The notes beneath the pieces are model-generated. The model saw only the letters and a program-made list of their open reading frames with translations. It ran no database searches and was not told the origin of the DNA. Made by a program: the position numbers and the translations under genes. DNA of 64,000 nucleotides. Origin: Spinacia oleracea (Eukaryota; Streptophyta; Magnoliopsida; Caryophyllales; Amaranthaceae). This document shows, piece by piece, positions 32,593 through 44,264 of this stretch; position 1 is the stretch's first letter; every line of letters begins with the position of its first letter. Location of the stretch: contig NC_079487.1 of assembly GCF_020520425.1 (NCBI RefSeq), positions 106,674,141-106,738,140 on the forward strand. The letters are read 5' to 3'.

Positions 32593-35154
32593 TTTTTATT
32601 TTTTTTGACAAAAGCTAAATAGAAAAATAAAACACTAATTATTAAAGGTCGTTCCTGTTCGTCTGCACATGTTTGCAATTTCATGTGCCCTTGTAACCTT
32701 GTCACGGTCCACTTTTAGGATCGTGCATCTTCTGAAAGAGGAGGCGATCCTCCGAATTTCATGTATGCTCCAAGTTATCTCAGCTGTCGCCTTCTCCGGT
32801 GTTTCAAGACAAATTATCGCATTAGAACAATCAGAATCAATTCTAATGTCTTGTATATTCTTGTCCCTAGCCCAAAGAAGTGCCGATCTAACCGCAATTA
32901 ACTCTGAATGAAGCGCAGAACCACAAATCTCATAGTTTCCTCCCCGTCCTTTACATGGTGATCGTCCCCTTCCTTGAAAGCCCATCCGCTCCCAGCACGT
33001 CTCGTCTTTTTTTCCCATGAACCATTAACCTGCAAAACAAAGTTAGTACAAACAATCTTTTCAATTCCCAAGTGGATGAGCTGAAAACCAGGTGGTTGGT
33101 TTGGCCCATCATGGTTTTCCTTTGGCCAAACTCCTTTAAAAGTCTCTTCTTTTTTGTAGCTCAAATCAGCATTCCACAAAACCTCTCTAGCATGTCCTCC
33201 AGTACCCCGGAATTCCCTTTCATTCCGAGTAGTCCAAAGACCCCAAAGCATCGCTATAAACATTTCAAGTCTTTGTGTTTCTCCTCCATCCTCGCTATTA
33301 AAGAGTAGGATATAGCTACGTACCCATTTTTACAAGGGATACATTTTATTTTTTGTTGAGCATATTACCAACGGGCTATGGTGCCATGCCAACCTAGAAA
33401 CCGAGCAGAATCTAAAGAGATGTTGCATAGTCTCTTCGTCACAACCACAATAATTATTATAAGAGGCATCCACATCAATCCCTCTATATGCCAGGTTGTC
33501 CTTGGCAGCTAAACCATTGTAACTTAATTTCCATAGGAACATTTTCCATTTCGGTAATATTTTTAATTTCCAAAGAAGTTTATAGTATTCTGAATCATTA
33601 GGGTCAGAAGGTTGATCCTCCAGGTCTTGATTTTGTAATAAGAAAGCATACCCTGATTTGATAGAGAATCTGCCAGAGGATGTATGTTTCCAGTATATGA
33701 AATCCTGCTTCTCTTCTTTGGGAAGTTCCATCCCAATGATTTCCATTGCGTCCTTCCATTCAAATCTTTGTCTAATGAGGTATGCTTTCCATTCTAACGT
33801 ACTATGGTTAATGAATTCATCCACTCTCCAAGACAAAGAAGAACCAAGCGTCTGATTAGACCTAACCTCCGACACTTTCCCATTCACCCAAGCCATACTT
33901 GAGGCCATAATGCTAGAGCCATTTCCTACTTTCCATGCCATCCCATTCTTGAAAAGCTTACTTTCCATGTTCAGAAGTCTCGATCCCCAAGAAGCCCCAT
34001 CTCTTAGTCTATTCAGAGGTTTACAGACCCAACAACCTGTAGCGTTTAGAATGATCTTTGATGCTAGAAGCATGGGATTTTGGTGAAGGCGATCGGCCTG
34101 TTTGAAAAGCATGGTATTATTTAAAGTCCCCAAAGCACGCACACCTAGTCCTCCCATCCCCTTTGGTTGTTGATCAACTGTAGTTCTTTTTACCCAATGT
34201 ATTCCTTTTGTCCCATTTGAAGCCCAGAAAAACCGAATCACCATTGAGTCTATTTTATTCGAAATCGAGAGCGGTAGTTTGAGGCACTTCATCACATGAT
34301 AACAAGTACTATGAAGAATACTCTGAATTAAATTCAGTTTTGTAGGTTGAGACAAATTCAAACTAGCCCAAGCTAAAATTTTCCCCGCTATTCCATCAAC
34401 TAGATAATTAAAACTCGAGTTCTTTTTCCTCCCTAGATCAATCGGCACTCCAAGGTGCTTTCCCATTGTCTCAACTGGTTGCATTGCTAATACATCCTTA
34501 CATTTTCCAACTAAAATAGGATCCATTCTTGGCGAGAATTTAACAAAAGATTTAGCAAGGTTTAGTTGTTGTCCTGAAATCATCCCAAAGTTTGCTATTG
34601 TTTCCTTTATATGACTCACTTGCTTTAAAGAAAAGCATAACATCATCCGCAAAGAACAAATGAGTTATCGAAGGAGCCCTTCGATGCACTTTAATCCCAC
34701 TAATTAGATTAATACTTTCGGCCAATGATAACATTCGAGAGAGAATGTCCATGCAAAAGAGAAAAAGATAAGGCGAGAGTGGATCACCTTGTAGTAGACC
34801 ACACCTAGGAAGAAGTTGATCTGTCATTTTACCGTTGATAAGAGCTTTATAGGACACCGTCGAAATACATTGGGATATTAACATAATCCAATGACGAGGG
34901 AAGCCATAAGCATGTAGAACCTTTAAAAGAAATAACCAATTGACCCTGTCATATGCCTTTGACATATCCACTTTTATTGCAGCCAAACTCAAATTCTTTT
35001 TTGCGTTTATGACATGTAGTAATTCGTGACTAATTAGCACATTATCTTCCATGTATCATCTTGAAATGAAAGCATGCTGGTAATCCGAGATTAGGGAAGG
35101 TAGAACTATTTTCATCCTATTAACCAAGCATTTTGCAACACATTTATAAAGGAG
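32593..35154 (-). mobile_element. 5'-truncated L1-type LINE
   Basis: Bounded by a perfect 15-bp target repeat (32578-32592 and 35155-35169), with an A-rich tail on the element's strand at 32593-32606. It lacks ORF1 and the endonuclease, the usual result of incomplete reverse transcription. About 2.56 kb remain. Confidence 0.9.
32635..35052 (-). pseudogene. LINE ORF2 remnant: reverse transcriptase, zf-RVT and RNase H
   Basis: Minus strand, in order: reverse transcriptase (KVDMSKAYDRVNW; GLLQGDPLSPYLFLF; the catalytic FADDVMLF near 34650), then a long thumb/linker region, then a zf-RVT-like segment (CDEETMQHLFRFC, near 33420), then an RNase H domain (VNGSWEKK; ALHSELIAV; RIDSDCSNAI) typical of plant L1 elements. 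The reading frame changes at about three places: near 34640, near 33320 and near 32945. The first RNase H Asp is replaced by Asn (VNGSW). The element is therefore dead. It must have inserted by proteins supplied in trans, or have decayed since. Confidence 0.85.
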
Positions 35155-35169
35155 ATTACGTTTAATTTT

Positions 35170-35587
35170 ATGTCGTCCTAGATCGGTCAATTGGTCACGG
35201 ATAGAGTAATTTCGAAAAGAGAAGAGGAACAGTGAAATACAATAATGTAGGGAAGTATCTAGATATCTCCATTGTCCTTATAATTTGTCACTTTTGTTAG
35301 TAGTGAAGTAGTACTATAGTAGAATAGTAGAATAGTAGAATAGTAGAGTTGCTTTCATAATTAACATCTATCGACTTTGCTCTTTTGGCAAATCCAGGAT
35401 CAAAAGCCAAGTGGCCTTGTAAAGAACCTTCAAATTAAAAGCACAATTCACAAGAGCCCCACTTCTTGTTTGTTTCAATAAATTCTCATTAAGTTTGTCT
35501 ATCTATTTTTACTTATATTTGGTACTAAAAATGTTATAAACTCATAACTCATCAATTTGTATAACACTCAATTTACTACAAACAAAC
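35170..35587. other. Upstream region of the TPD1-like gene, with a GTAGAATA microsatellite
   Basis: AGTAGAAT repeats at about 35316-35348. The LINE lies directly beyond. No clear TATA box was found. Confidence 0.4.
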
Positions 35588-36618
35588 ATGGCGCTAGGGA
35601 AAATCAACTTGCTCTTCATTGTTATCTTTTTCAGCTTCGCGGTCCAAGGTATGTTCGATTTATTACTTTAATACTCGCTAGCTTCTCTTTATTATGGAGT
35701 AATGCGTTATTATGCTAAGAGTCTTAGTATAGTTATGATATAAAGCATTAAACAGATATCATAACTCTATCGTAAATTCGTAACACATGATACTTAAGTT
35801 GTTATGAAATTACAAATTGTCGTGTATAGACTTTACCCTTTTTACGTTATATTCTTATATTTTGTAAACTATAAGTTTTATTAAATTATATGGGTTGTTT
35901 AGAGCCTAGATAATACTTTCTATTAGATCTATAGCAAAATATTATACTCCATTTATTTCATTTGACTAATGTTGTTGTCCCATTTACCAATTAATTTATT
36001 AATCTATTGTTTATGGTAGTTATATTGATTTGTAAAGCTAATATGTTTATGTAACATTTACCTATATTTCAAAATTTTAATATAGGATAAACAAAAGTAA
36101 CGACTAACATATAAATCAACTTTGGTTTAAAAAAAACATAAAAGGTGATTTCTTGATGTCATGATCATATTACATGAGTGTGTGATCGTGTATGTCAACT
36201 ACGCAACAACTTATTCACAACGCTGTGTACTCATTAATTAACGATGATAGTTATAAATTTATAATAGTGAAAACATTGGGTTTTACATGCAGGCATGGGG
36301 CAGTGCTCAGTGAAGGATATGAGCATAAATCAAAGCAAGGTGGAATTAGTAAAGAATAATGATACAGTTATGGGGCGAGTTTGGAATGTGACAATCACGA
36401 ATAATTGCTATTGCTCTCAATCAAATGTTAAAATTGCTTGTACGGGGATTCGAACCTTGAAAGAAAATGTGGATCCCTCAATTGTGAAGATGGCAAAGGG
36501 TAAAGGAGTTGTGAAAAATGGGGATCCAATTTATCCATATACTTCAGTTGGATTTACCTATGCTTCTACTTTACCACTTCAGTTCAGGCTACTTTCTTCT
36601 CAAGTTTCTTGTTCTTAA
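35588..36618 (+). CDS. TPD1-like secreted cysteine-rich protein
   Basis: Two exons, 35588-35648 and 36293-36618, joined in phase 1, give 128 residues. Exon 1 encodes a signal peptide (MALGKINLLFIVIFFSFAVQ). The mature part begins GMGQCSVKDMSINQ and carries the TPD1 pattern: WNVTITNNCYCSQS, KIACTGIRTLKENVDPSIV, VKNGDPIYPYTSVGFTYAS and a C-terminal SSQVSCS. The exon-intron plan equals that of the 27140 gene, while the residues outside the Cys framework are quite different, so the copies are old. The product is expected in the apoplast; its receptor and role are unknown. Confidence 0.85.
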
Positions 36619-36835
36619 ATCGACCGACCGACCTACCTATGATAGTAACAATCCATGTTATGTTATGTTATGTTATGTTATGTACGTAGTATAATGTATA
36701 TGTTGTTTTAGACATGTATCATGTATGTTGTTTTTGAGTTTCAATTCTACTCATGTTTGTTGTCAATGAGGTAATTCGAATGTTCATCAATGATTGATAG
36801 ATCTTTCTCTTTGTTTTTCCCTTTTATTGATTAAA
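36619..36835. other. 3' region of the TPD1-like gene
   Basis: An ATGTT microsatellite at about 36658-36682 lies in the probable 3' untranslated sequence. Nothing else seen. Confidence 0.4.
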
Positions 36836-37220
36836 CTAGCTTTTGAGCCCGTTCTATGAACGGGCGGTTGCATAGTGGTTGTTCAGATGTCTTTTAAAGT
36901 TTTAATTAGTGAGTACTTCTGATTTTTGGTAATTAAATAGAGTTGTAATTTGAAGGTTGGAAAAATACAAAAATTATATGTTGAATAAATATTGGATGTT
37001 AAAGGGGTGAAGTGGAAGAGACTAATGAGTATATTAGACTATTAATAACTTGATGTTGAATAAGGAAAATGGAGTGGAAGAGACATTAGAAGTTGTAAAT
37101 CATAGAAACAATAAAGAAAATTTGAAAAACAAAACAAAAAAACAAAATGATGGATGAAAGGAGAGATGCCACATGACTTCTAATAATATATGGTGTTCCT
37201 TTTTAAATACTAGGTATAGA
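36836..37220 (-). mobile_element. Non-autonomous Helitron, family A
   Basis: Minus strand: 5' end TCTATACCTAGTATTTAAAA at 37220; 3' end with hairpin GCCCGTTCATAGAACGGGC, short spacer and CTAG at 36839-36836. Flanked by A and T. 385 bp, uninterrupted, and so the cleanest copy of the family. Confidence 0.85.
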
Positions 37221-37697
37221 TTTGTGGGCGGTGCATATTAATTAGTTGGTCATGTGATAGTATGTTGTATTGTTGTACAATGTACATACATGGTTAAGAA
37301 ATTTATATTTACTATACAAACGTATATGATCAGATTTGGCATAGTGGTAATATTTTGACCTTATTAATTATCATAAGATCAAACCTCACTAATGTCAGGT
37401 GTGAATCCCTTATTACTCCTTCAGTTTCAATAATTTTGACCTGCAAAAACCGTGATCTCTCTAGTTGAAACCTCATATCGATCACATCAACCCAAATTAG
37501 CGAGCAAGGCTTCTTGGGATATGGGGAAGGGCAAGGGAATGTCTATTCTCCAAAGTCTAAACCTGTTTGATGTAGTTTGATACGAGATTTACCATTAGAC
37601 CAAATTAAACTAGCTACTTGATCTAAGGGACTTGCAATATGGATTAACATTATTGCATCAGCATGCTTAAACACCTCATTCCATAATCTCCACGAGA
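37221..37697. other. Intergenic, no feature seen
   Basis: No open frame or repeat end recognised. Confidence 0.35.
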
Positions 37698-37705
37698 CCT
37701 TGACT

Positions 37706-38602
37706 TAGAGCTGTTAAAAATTGACCCGATCTGAGAAACCAACCTAAACCGAGGCACCGAGCTTTATTTTTTAGGATCCGGACCTGACCCGAGACGTGAA
37801 ATTTTGTTAAAATAGGAAACCTGTAACCCGACCGTATCCACCCGTTAAAACCGACAACCGATTTCGACCCGTTAATACATGACCCGAACCCGAACCTGGC
37901 ACCCGACCGAAATATAACCGATAACAAAACTGAGTAAGCTTTTTTTTTTTTTTTTGATAATTAAAACGGAGTCAGCTTACCCGACCGGAAAATGACCCGA
38001 ACCCGATTCAACACCCGTCTCGATGTCAAGCCGAAACCGATTATAACCCGATGAAACATGTTATTGACTCAATTCGTGACAATCCATTACCTGATTTTAC
38101 GCGACATGTTGACAACCCGAATTGTTATTGACCTAACTAAATAATAACTTAAATCAAGTTAATATTATTTTTTATAATTACCTAATCTAGAACAAGTGAA
38201 ACGCGTTAAACAAATTTAACCAAATTTATAAAAGTTAATTATAAGGTTAAAACTTGAGTAGACCTGATAGCTATCGTACCCGGTCTTAACCCGTGTCCGA
38301 TAGTGAACCCGACCTGAATTTTAACCGACCCGCTAATTATCCGATCGGAACTTGACCCGACTCGTTAAGACCCGAACCCGTAATTGTACCCGACTAGACA
38401 AACACCCGACCCGAACCCGACCTAAACCGAAATGAAAAATAACCCGACATGACCCGACAAATTTTCAACCTGACCGAACCCGACCTGAACCCGACCTGTA
38501 CCTGGGTGATAAGATAACCCGACACGACCCGACCAGATCATAATCCGAGACCCGAGGTGACCAGACTCATACTCGACTCGAGTAACCGTTTTGACAGCTC
38601 TA
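37706..38602. mobile_element. hAT-type non-autonomous element filled with CCCGAC repeats
   Basis: A perfect 8-bp target repeat CCTTGACT lies at 37698-37705 and 38603-38610. Terminal inverted repeats read TAGAGCTGTTAAAA and TTTTGACAGCTCTA. The 897-bp body is a degenerate series of ACCCGAACCCGACC-like units, cytosine-rich on one strand throughout. No transposase. The frame at 37676-37927 is a shadow of the repeats. Confidence 0.9.
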
Positions 38603-38687
38603 CCTTGACTACATAAGCCAGCTAATATATGATAAATTATACGTAGTAATTGATATAGATCGGCTAGATAGTTTCTGTAACATCTGT

Positions 38688-38915
38688 TGATGAGGGAAGC
38701 TGTATTGTTTTTTGATCTTTATCTAGCTGTCTATTTCTATGTAATAGTGTATTGCGTTGCACCTGATTACTTCTCCCCTTATGTTAACGTTATTTTGTCT
38801 TCTTCTGTTTCTGGGCACTATTTGTATGGACTCATGTGGTATTATGCAAATCAATCAATGTGAATGAGTTCTTTCCCTTCTCTCCAAAATATTCTTTCTG
38901 ACATTTTTGTCATCA
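38688..38915 (+). repeat. 5' LTR of copia element 2
   Basis: Begins TGATGAGGGAAG and ends TTTTTGTCATCA. Confidence 0.95.
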
Positions 38916-38928
38916 TGGTATCAGAGCC
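38916..38928 (+). other. tRNA-Met primer-binding site of copia element 2
   Basis: TGGTATCAGAGCC directly after the LTR, the usual primer site of plant copia elements. Confidence 0.9.
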
Positions 38929-39094
38929 AAGGCTCTAAAATCCTTGAAAGAGAGTACAAAGAGTAACTTTATTCGAAAACCCTATTTTGCAGATTTATTC
39001 AAAAATTGTTCTTCCCCAAATTGATTTTTCCCCAAATCAATTTTAACCTAAATCGCAAAATCGTTTTTCCATTGATTCTCCTCCCTTGGTTAAC

Positions 39095-42000
39095 ATGACT
39101 GGAGGATCTATCATAGAGGTAACGAATCCTCTATACCTCCACCCTTCAGATGGTTCTCATACCATCTCCATCTCTAAACTCACCGGAGCTGCAGATTATC
39201 GAACATGGCGTCGTTCGATGTAAATAGCCCTGCAATCTAAGCGAAAGTTTGGGTTCGTTAATGGTACTGTTTTGCGCGCTTCTGATGATGCAACACAGGC
39301 GGAGCTTTGGGACACTTGCAACTCCACCGTGATTGGGTGGATCCATGCCTCTGTTTCAGACATCATTAAAGGTTCGATTATATTTCTGAATACTGCTCGG
39401 GAAACTTGGGTTCATTTAGAGAAGCGTTTTTCGTTAACAAATGGGTCTCGTAAATATAAGCTCAGTCGAGATTTGTATGGTCTTAGACAAAATGGAGCTG
39501 CTGTGCATGACTACTACACAGCTTTGCGAGCTTTATGGCAAGAGTTGGAGTCCATGAACTCTTTGCCAACAATCACCACAACTGGTACAGATATAACATC
39601 TTTTCTGAGAGCTCTTGAAAGACAACAAGAGGAACAATACCTCTTTCAGTTCCTTAATGGGCTGGATGAGGAGTATGGACCTCAACGCAGCCAACTCCTT
39701 CTCTTGAGCCCTTTACCTAGTGTTGAAACAGCTTGTTCTGCTATTCAGCAGGAGGAATCGCAGAGAGAAATTTTGAAACCTATAAAACCAGAAATGGAGA
39801 CGGCTGCCATGTATAGCAAAGCATCAGATGTTACCTGCAATGCTTGTGGCGGAAAGGGCCACTACACAGAAAGGTGCTTCACAGTAATTGGGTATCCTAA
39901 ATGGCATCCAAAATACAGACAACAACAACGCAATGGTAATGGAGGACAATCCAAACCCATGGAAGGAGGTCAAAGATGGGTCAAAAATAAGGGAAAAACA
40001 GAAGCGAAAACAGTTGCTATGGCTCAAGGGAATGCAGACACAGAGGCTGGCTCAATCACATTTACAGCTCAACAATTCAAAGAATTTTTGAAAGGGTTGC
40101 CTGGTATGTCTCAATCCTCTATATCTCACTCAGAAACTGACGATGAACTGGATCAATCTTTTAGTGGTATGGTTACGTGTTGTAATGTGACATCTGATTT
40201 GACAAATTGGATTATTGATTCTGGTGCATCTGATCACATGACTACACATGTTAGTATGTTGCATAATCCTGTGATGGTGAATAATATTCCTAGCATTAAC
40301 TTGCCTAATGGAGCTGTGTCTAGCATTTCTCACATAGGAAATGCTACTTTGCCTAATGCTTTATTGCTCAAAAATGTTCTGTGTGTACCGTCTTTTAAAC
40401 ACAACTTGCTGTCGGTGACAAAGTTGAGCAAGGACAACAATTGTCATGTCATTTTTCAACCTGCATTTTGTGTCATTAAAGACAACATTACCCATGAAAT
40501 CAAAGGTATAGGCAGACAACATAATGGTTTGTATTACCTTCTCGATGTTCCAGTTAATTCCATAGATATCAACACTTTGACTACTGCATTTGGAGGACCT
40601 GGCAGTAACTCTAGCTACAGTAGCAACGTGGCCAGTGTAGAATCTTACACACTTTGGCACAACAGACTTGGGCATGCTCCCACACCTAAGCTCAAATTGA
40701 TACCTTCTATTGCTGCTGAAATAGGTGTCTATGATTGCACTTGTATCACTTGTCCCATGGCACGGTTTGTGAAGCAACCATATACCTTAAGTAAATCAAT
40801 AGCAACCTATGCCTTTGAAATGATTCACACAGATATATGGGGGCCATATAAGGTGTCGTCTAAAGGAAAATATCGGTTCTTCTTGACTATAGTGGATGAT
40901 TTTAGCAGGACCACTTGGGTGTATCTCATTGAACAAAAGTCTCAAGCCTTGTGCATACTTGAGACATTTGTGAAGTATGCCAAAACTCAATTTGGCAAAA
41001 TAGTAAAGACCATTCGGTCCGATAATGCTCTTGAGTTGGATGACACTAAAGCTCAGCCTCTCTTTGCCACGTATGGGATTGTACACCAAACCTCGTGTGT
41101 CAATAGACCCCAACAAAATGGCAGAGCAGAGAGAAAACATAAACATCTGCTGGAAGTTACTAGAGCCTTAAGGTTCCAAGCGGGCTTACCTTTGGCTTTC
41201 TGGGGAGATTGTGTACTGGTTGCTGCATACTTGATAAACAGATTGCCTACACCCATACTTGGCAATATAACTCCCTATGAAAAGCTCCACAAAAAACCTC
41301 CTGTCTATGACAATCTTCGAGCAATTGGTTGTCTAGCCTTTGCATACAACCCGGCTACTCACCCTGATAAGTTAAGCCCCAGGGGTGTGCCTTGTATTTT
41401 TCTGGGATACCCTCACAATACCAAGGGATACACTCTCATGAACCTTCTAACCCAAACCAGATTCGTATCCAGGGATGTCAAATTTTATGAAAGCATATTC
41501 CCATACAACAATGCAACTTTACATTCTATCCTTCAACCAATTCCTACCACTACCCCACAAATACCAACTCATCTTCAATATGAAGACTACTACCCTTACC
41601 CTTATCTCTCCTCTGACAATCCATTGCCACCCTCACCTTCTACACCTACCTCAAATATACCTAAACTAAACACACCTCCCCCAATCAGAAAGTCCACTAG
41701 ACCTACTCAACCACCTGTTTGGATGAAAGATTATGAAAATCAATCCCGTCAAGCAGCCAAAAACCCAGTACCTATTGCCAACCTTGCCTTTACATCCATC
41801 TCTGCTGACTTCTATTGCTTCCTTGCCTCACTGTCTCATTTGAAAGACCCTACATCTTTCAGAGATGCTATCACACAACCTTGTTGGGTGACCGCCATGA
41901 ATGAGGAATTAGATGCATTGGAGGATAATAATACTTGGCACATAACAGATCTGCCACCTGGTAAGAAAGCAATAGGAACTAAATGGTTGTACAGGACCAA

Positions 42001-43414
42001 AAACCATTCAGATGGCTCATTTGAAAGGCACAAAGCTAGGTTGGTCATCTTGGGATGTAGACAAATCCCAGGACTTGATTTTGATCAAACATTTGCTCCC
42101 GTGGCCAAAATGACAACAGTCAGGTATCTCTTGGCTGTGGCTGCTATGCAGAAGTGGATCACGTGCCAAATGGATGTGAAGAATGCGTTTCTTCATGGAG
42201 ACTTAATTGAGGATGTTTATATGAAGTTTCCACAAGGCTATGTGGGACCAGGCCTTCCAATTAGTCTTGAACAGGGGGAGTTGACATCTACTAAAGTATG
42301 CAAACTAAATAAGTCCTTGTATGGACTAAAACAGGCCCCTCGTCAATGGTTCGCTAAACTGACTGAAGCACTGAAGTCCTTTGGTTATACTCAATCAAAA
42401 GCAGACTATTCTCTATTCACAAGACAAGAAGCAAATGCTTTTGTAGCTATCCTCATATATGTGGATGATCTGCTGATTTCTGGTAACAATGAGCATGCAA
42501 TTAATAAACTAAAGCAACTTCTATCCAAGACTTTCAAGATGAAGGATATGGGAGTCCTTAGATATTTTCTTGGGCTTGAGATAGAACACTCTTCTGCTGG
42601 TATATTCATATCACAGAAAAAATATGTCATGGATCTTCTCAATGAGTATGGAATGACCAAGTCCAGACCATTGCAGCAACCCATGGACACTCACATCAAG
42701 TTGACGCCTACTCTAGATGATCCATTACCGTCACCTGATGTATACCAGAGGCTGGTGGGCAAGCTGTTGTACTTGACCATCACCAGACCTGACATAAACT
42801 TTACAGTTCAAGTTTTGGCACAATTTATGCAAAGTCCAACTACTGCACATATGCAAGCTGCAAAACGTGTGCTCAGGTATCTTCTCAACTCACCAAGCCA
42901 AGGCATTCTCCTAGCAAGTGACTCAGCTGCCACTCTCACTGCTTATTGTGACAGCGATTGGGCTGGCTGCCCAATCACAAGAAAGTCCACAAGTGGATTC
43001 TGCATACTGCTGGGTGACTCGCCTATATCTTGGAAAGCCAAGAAACAACAAGTGGTGGCCAGATCATCTGCTGAAGCTGAATACAGAGCGATGGCTCTCA
43101 CCACTTGTGAAGTTACGTGGCTGACTTCTCTCCTAAAGGATCTAGGTTTGAAAGATCTTGGACCTGCTATTCTCAAATGTGATAACAAGGTTGCTCTCTC
43201 CATCGCTGCAAATCCGGTATTGCATGAGAAAACTAAGCATGTAGAAATTGACCATCACTTTGTCAGGGAGAAAGTTCAAGCAGGACAAATTGTGCCTTCC
43301 TATGTTTCAAGCACAGAGCAGCTGGCTGACATCCTCACCAAAATTCTGCCTATCTCTCAACATCAATACCTAATGTCCAAGCTAGGTGTTACAGATCCTC
43401 CACACCAAGCTTGA
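39095..43414 (+). pseudogene. gag-pol region of copia element 2
   Basis: Open over nearly all its length on the plus strand. Gag with a CCHC knuckle ([14 protein letters not shown], near 39836-39880), protease ([11 protein letters not shown], near 40209), integrase (about 40820-41330), reverse transcriptase (about 41900-42640, with [10 protein letters not shown]) and RNase H (about 42950-43380, ending with the ADILTK motif). About one interruption; treated as a fossil. Confidence 0.9.
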
Positions 43415-43421
43415 GGGGGAG

Positions 43422-43649
43422 TGATGAGGGAAGTTGTATTGTTTTTTGATCTTTATCTAGCTGTCTATTTCTATGTAACAGTGTATTGCGTTGCACCTGA
43501 TTACTTCTCCCCTTATGTTAACGTTATTTTGTCTTCTTCTGTTTCTGGGCACTATTTGTATGGACTCATGTGGTATTATGCAAATCAATCAATGTGAATG
43601 AGTTCTTTCCCTTCTCTCCAAAATATTCTTTCTGACATTTTTGTCATCA
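43422..43649 (+). repeat. 3' LTR of copia element 2
   Basis: Preceded by the purine-rich tract TTGAGGGGGAG; otherwise nearly identical to 38688-38915. Confidence 0.95.
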
Positions 43650-43704
43650 TCTGTAATACTCCCTTGTCAGTTGTCACACTAATTTAGCGAGTAGGCAGAT
43701 AGCG

Positions 43705-43891
43705 CACACTACAAGAAGAGAAGATCTGGTCGACAAGTTGTTACGGAGTATTTATTTTCATTGCCCAAAATTGGAAGGAAGAATAATGGGGGGCCTCGTT
43801 GCCCCAAATAACTTATTGGGCCACGAAATTAGCTTCGGTTGCCCGTATCTTATCGGGCCACAGAATTAGCTTCGGTTGCCCATATCAAAGT
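43705..43891. repeat. CACTA-like left end and a short tandem repeat
   Basis: CACTACAAGAAGAG near 43707 resembles a CACTA terminus, but no partner was found. At 43800-43888 a unit of about 45 bp (GTTGCCC.TAT...GGGCCAC.GAATTAGCTTCG) occurs about 2.5 times. Confidence 0.4.
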
Positions 43892-44205
43892 TCAAAAGGT
43901 CTTGCGCGCACAAGGTGTACAATAAATTTATCGTACACCAAGATAACTTTTACCTATTTATTTGTAACTTTAACCTAGTTTTGATTAACTTTTATATTAG
44001 TAAAAAAAAGTTGATAGATAAATATTTTAAAGGGTTAAATGATTAATTTTATACATTATTAGTGATTTTGAAAAAATAAGTTTTACTAAAATAAAAAAAA
44101 TTATCACTAAAAAATAGATAACTTTTACATATATAACCTTAACTTTTAAGCATTTTGAATTAACTTTTATTTCGGTGTACAATATTGATTGTACACCCCT
44201 TATAA
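43892..44205. repeat. Non-autonomous element 'A', copy 2 (uninterrupted)
   Basis: Same order as 26121-26745 but without the CACTA MITE, so it shows the pre-insertion sequence (TATATAACCTTAACTTTTAAG). Ends carry GTGTAC...GTACACC foldbacks. Confidence 0.7.
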
Positions 44206-44264
44206 ATAAGAATTTGTTATCAAAGTTAGGGCGACAAATGTTGAATTTTTTCTGAATCCGGAAT

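Larger units (their letters stand above)
38688..43649 (+). mobile_element. Ty1/copia LTR retrotransposon 2
   Basis: Fossil element on the plus strand with 228-bp LTRs at 38688-38915 and 43422-43649 and a perfect 5-bp target repeat TCTGT (38683-38687, 43650-43654). The LTRs differ at only about 2 positions (0.9 percent), suggesting an insertion of well under a million years. It looks nearly whole, with about one coding interruption. Primer site and purine tract are present. Confidence 0.95.

Noticed and set aside
37676-37927. Minus frame of 83 residues
   Set aside because: Made by the CCCGAC repeats of the hAT element.
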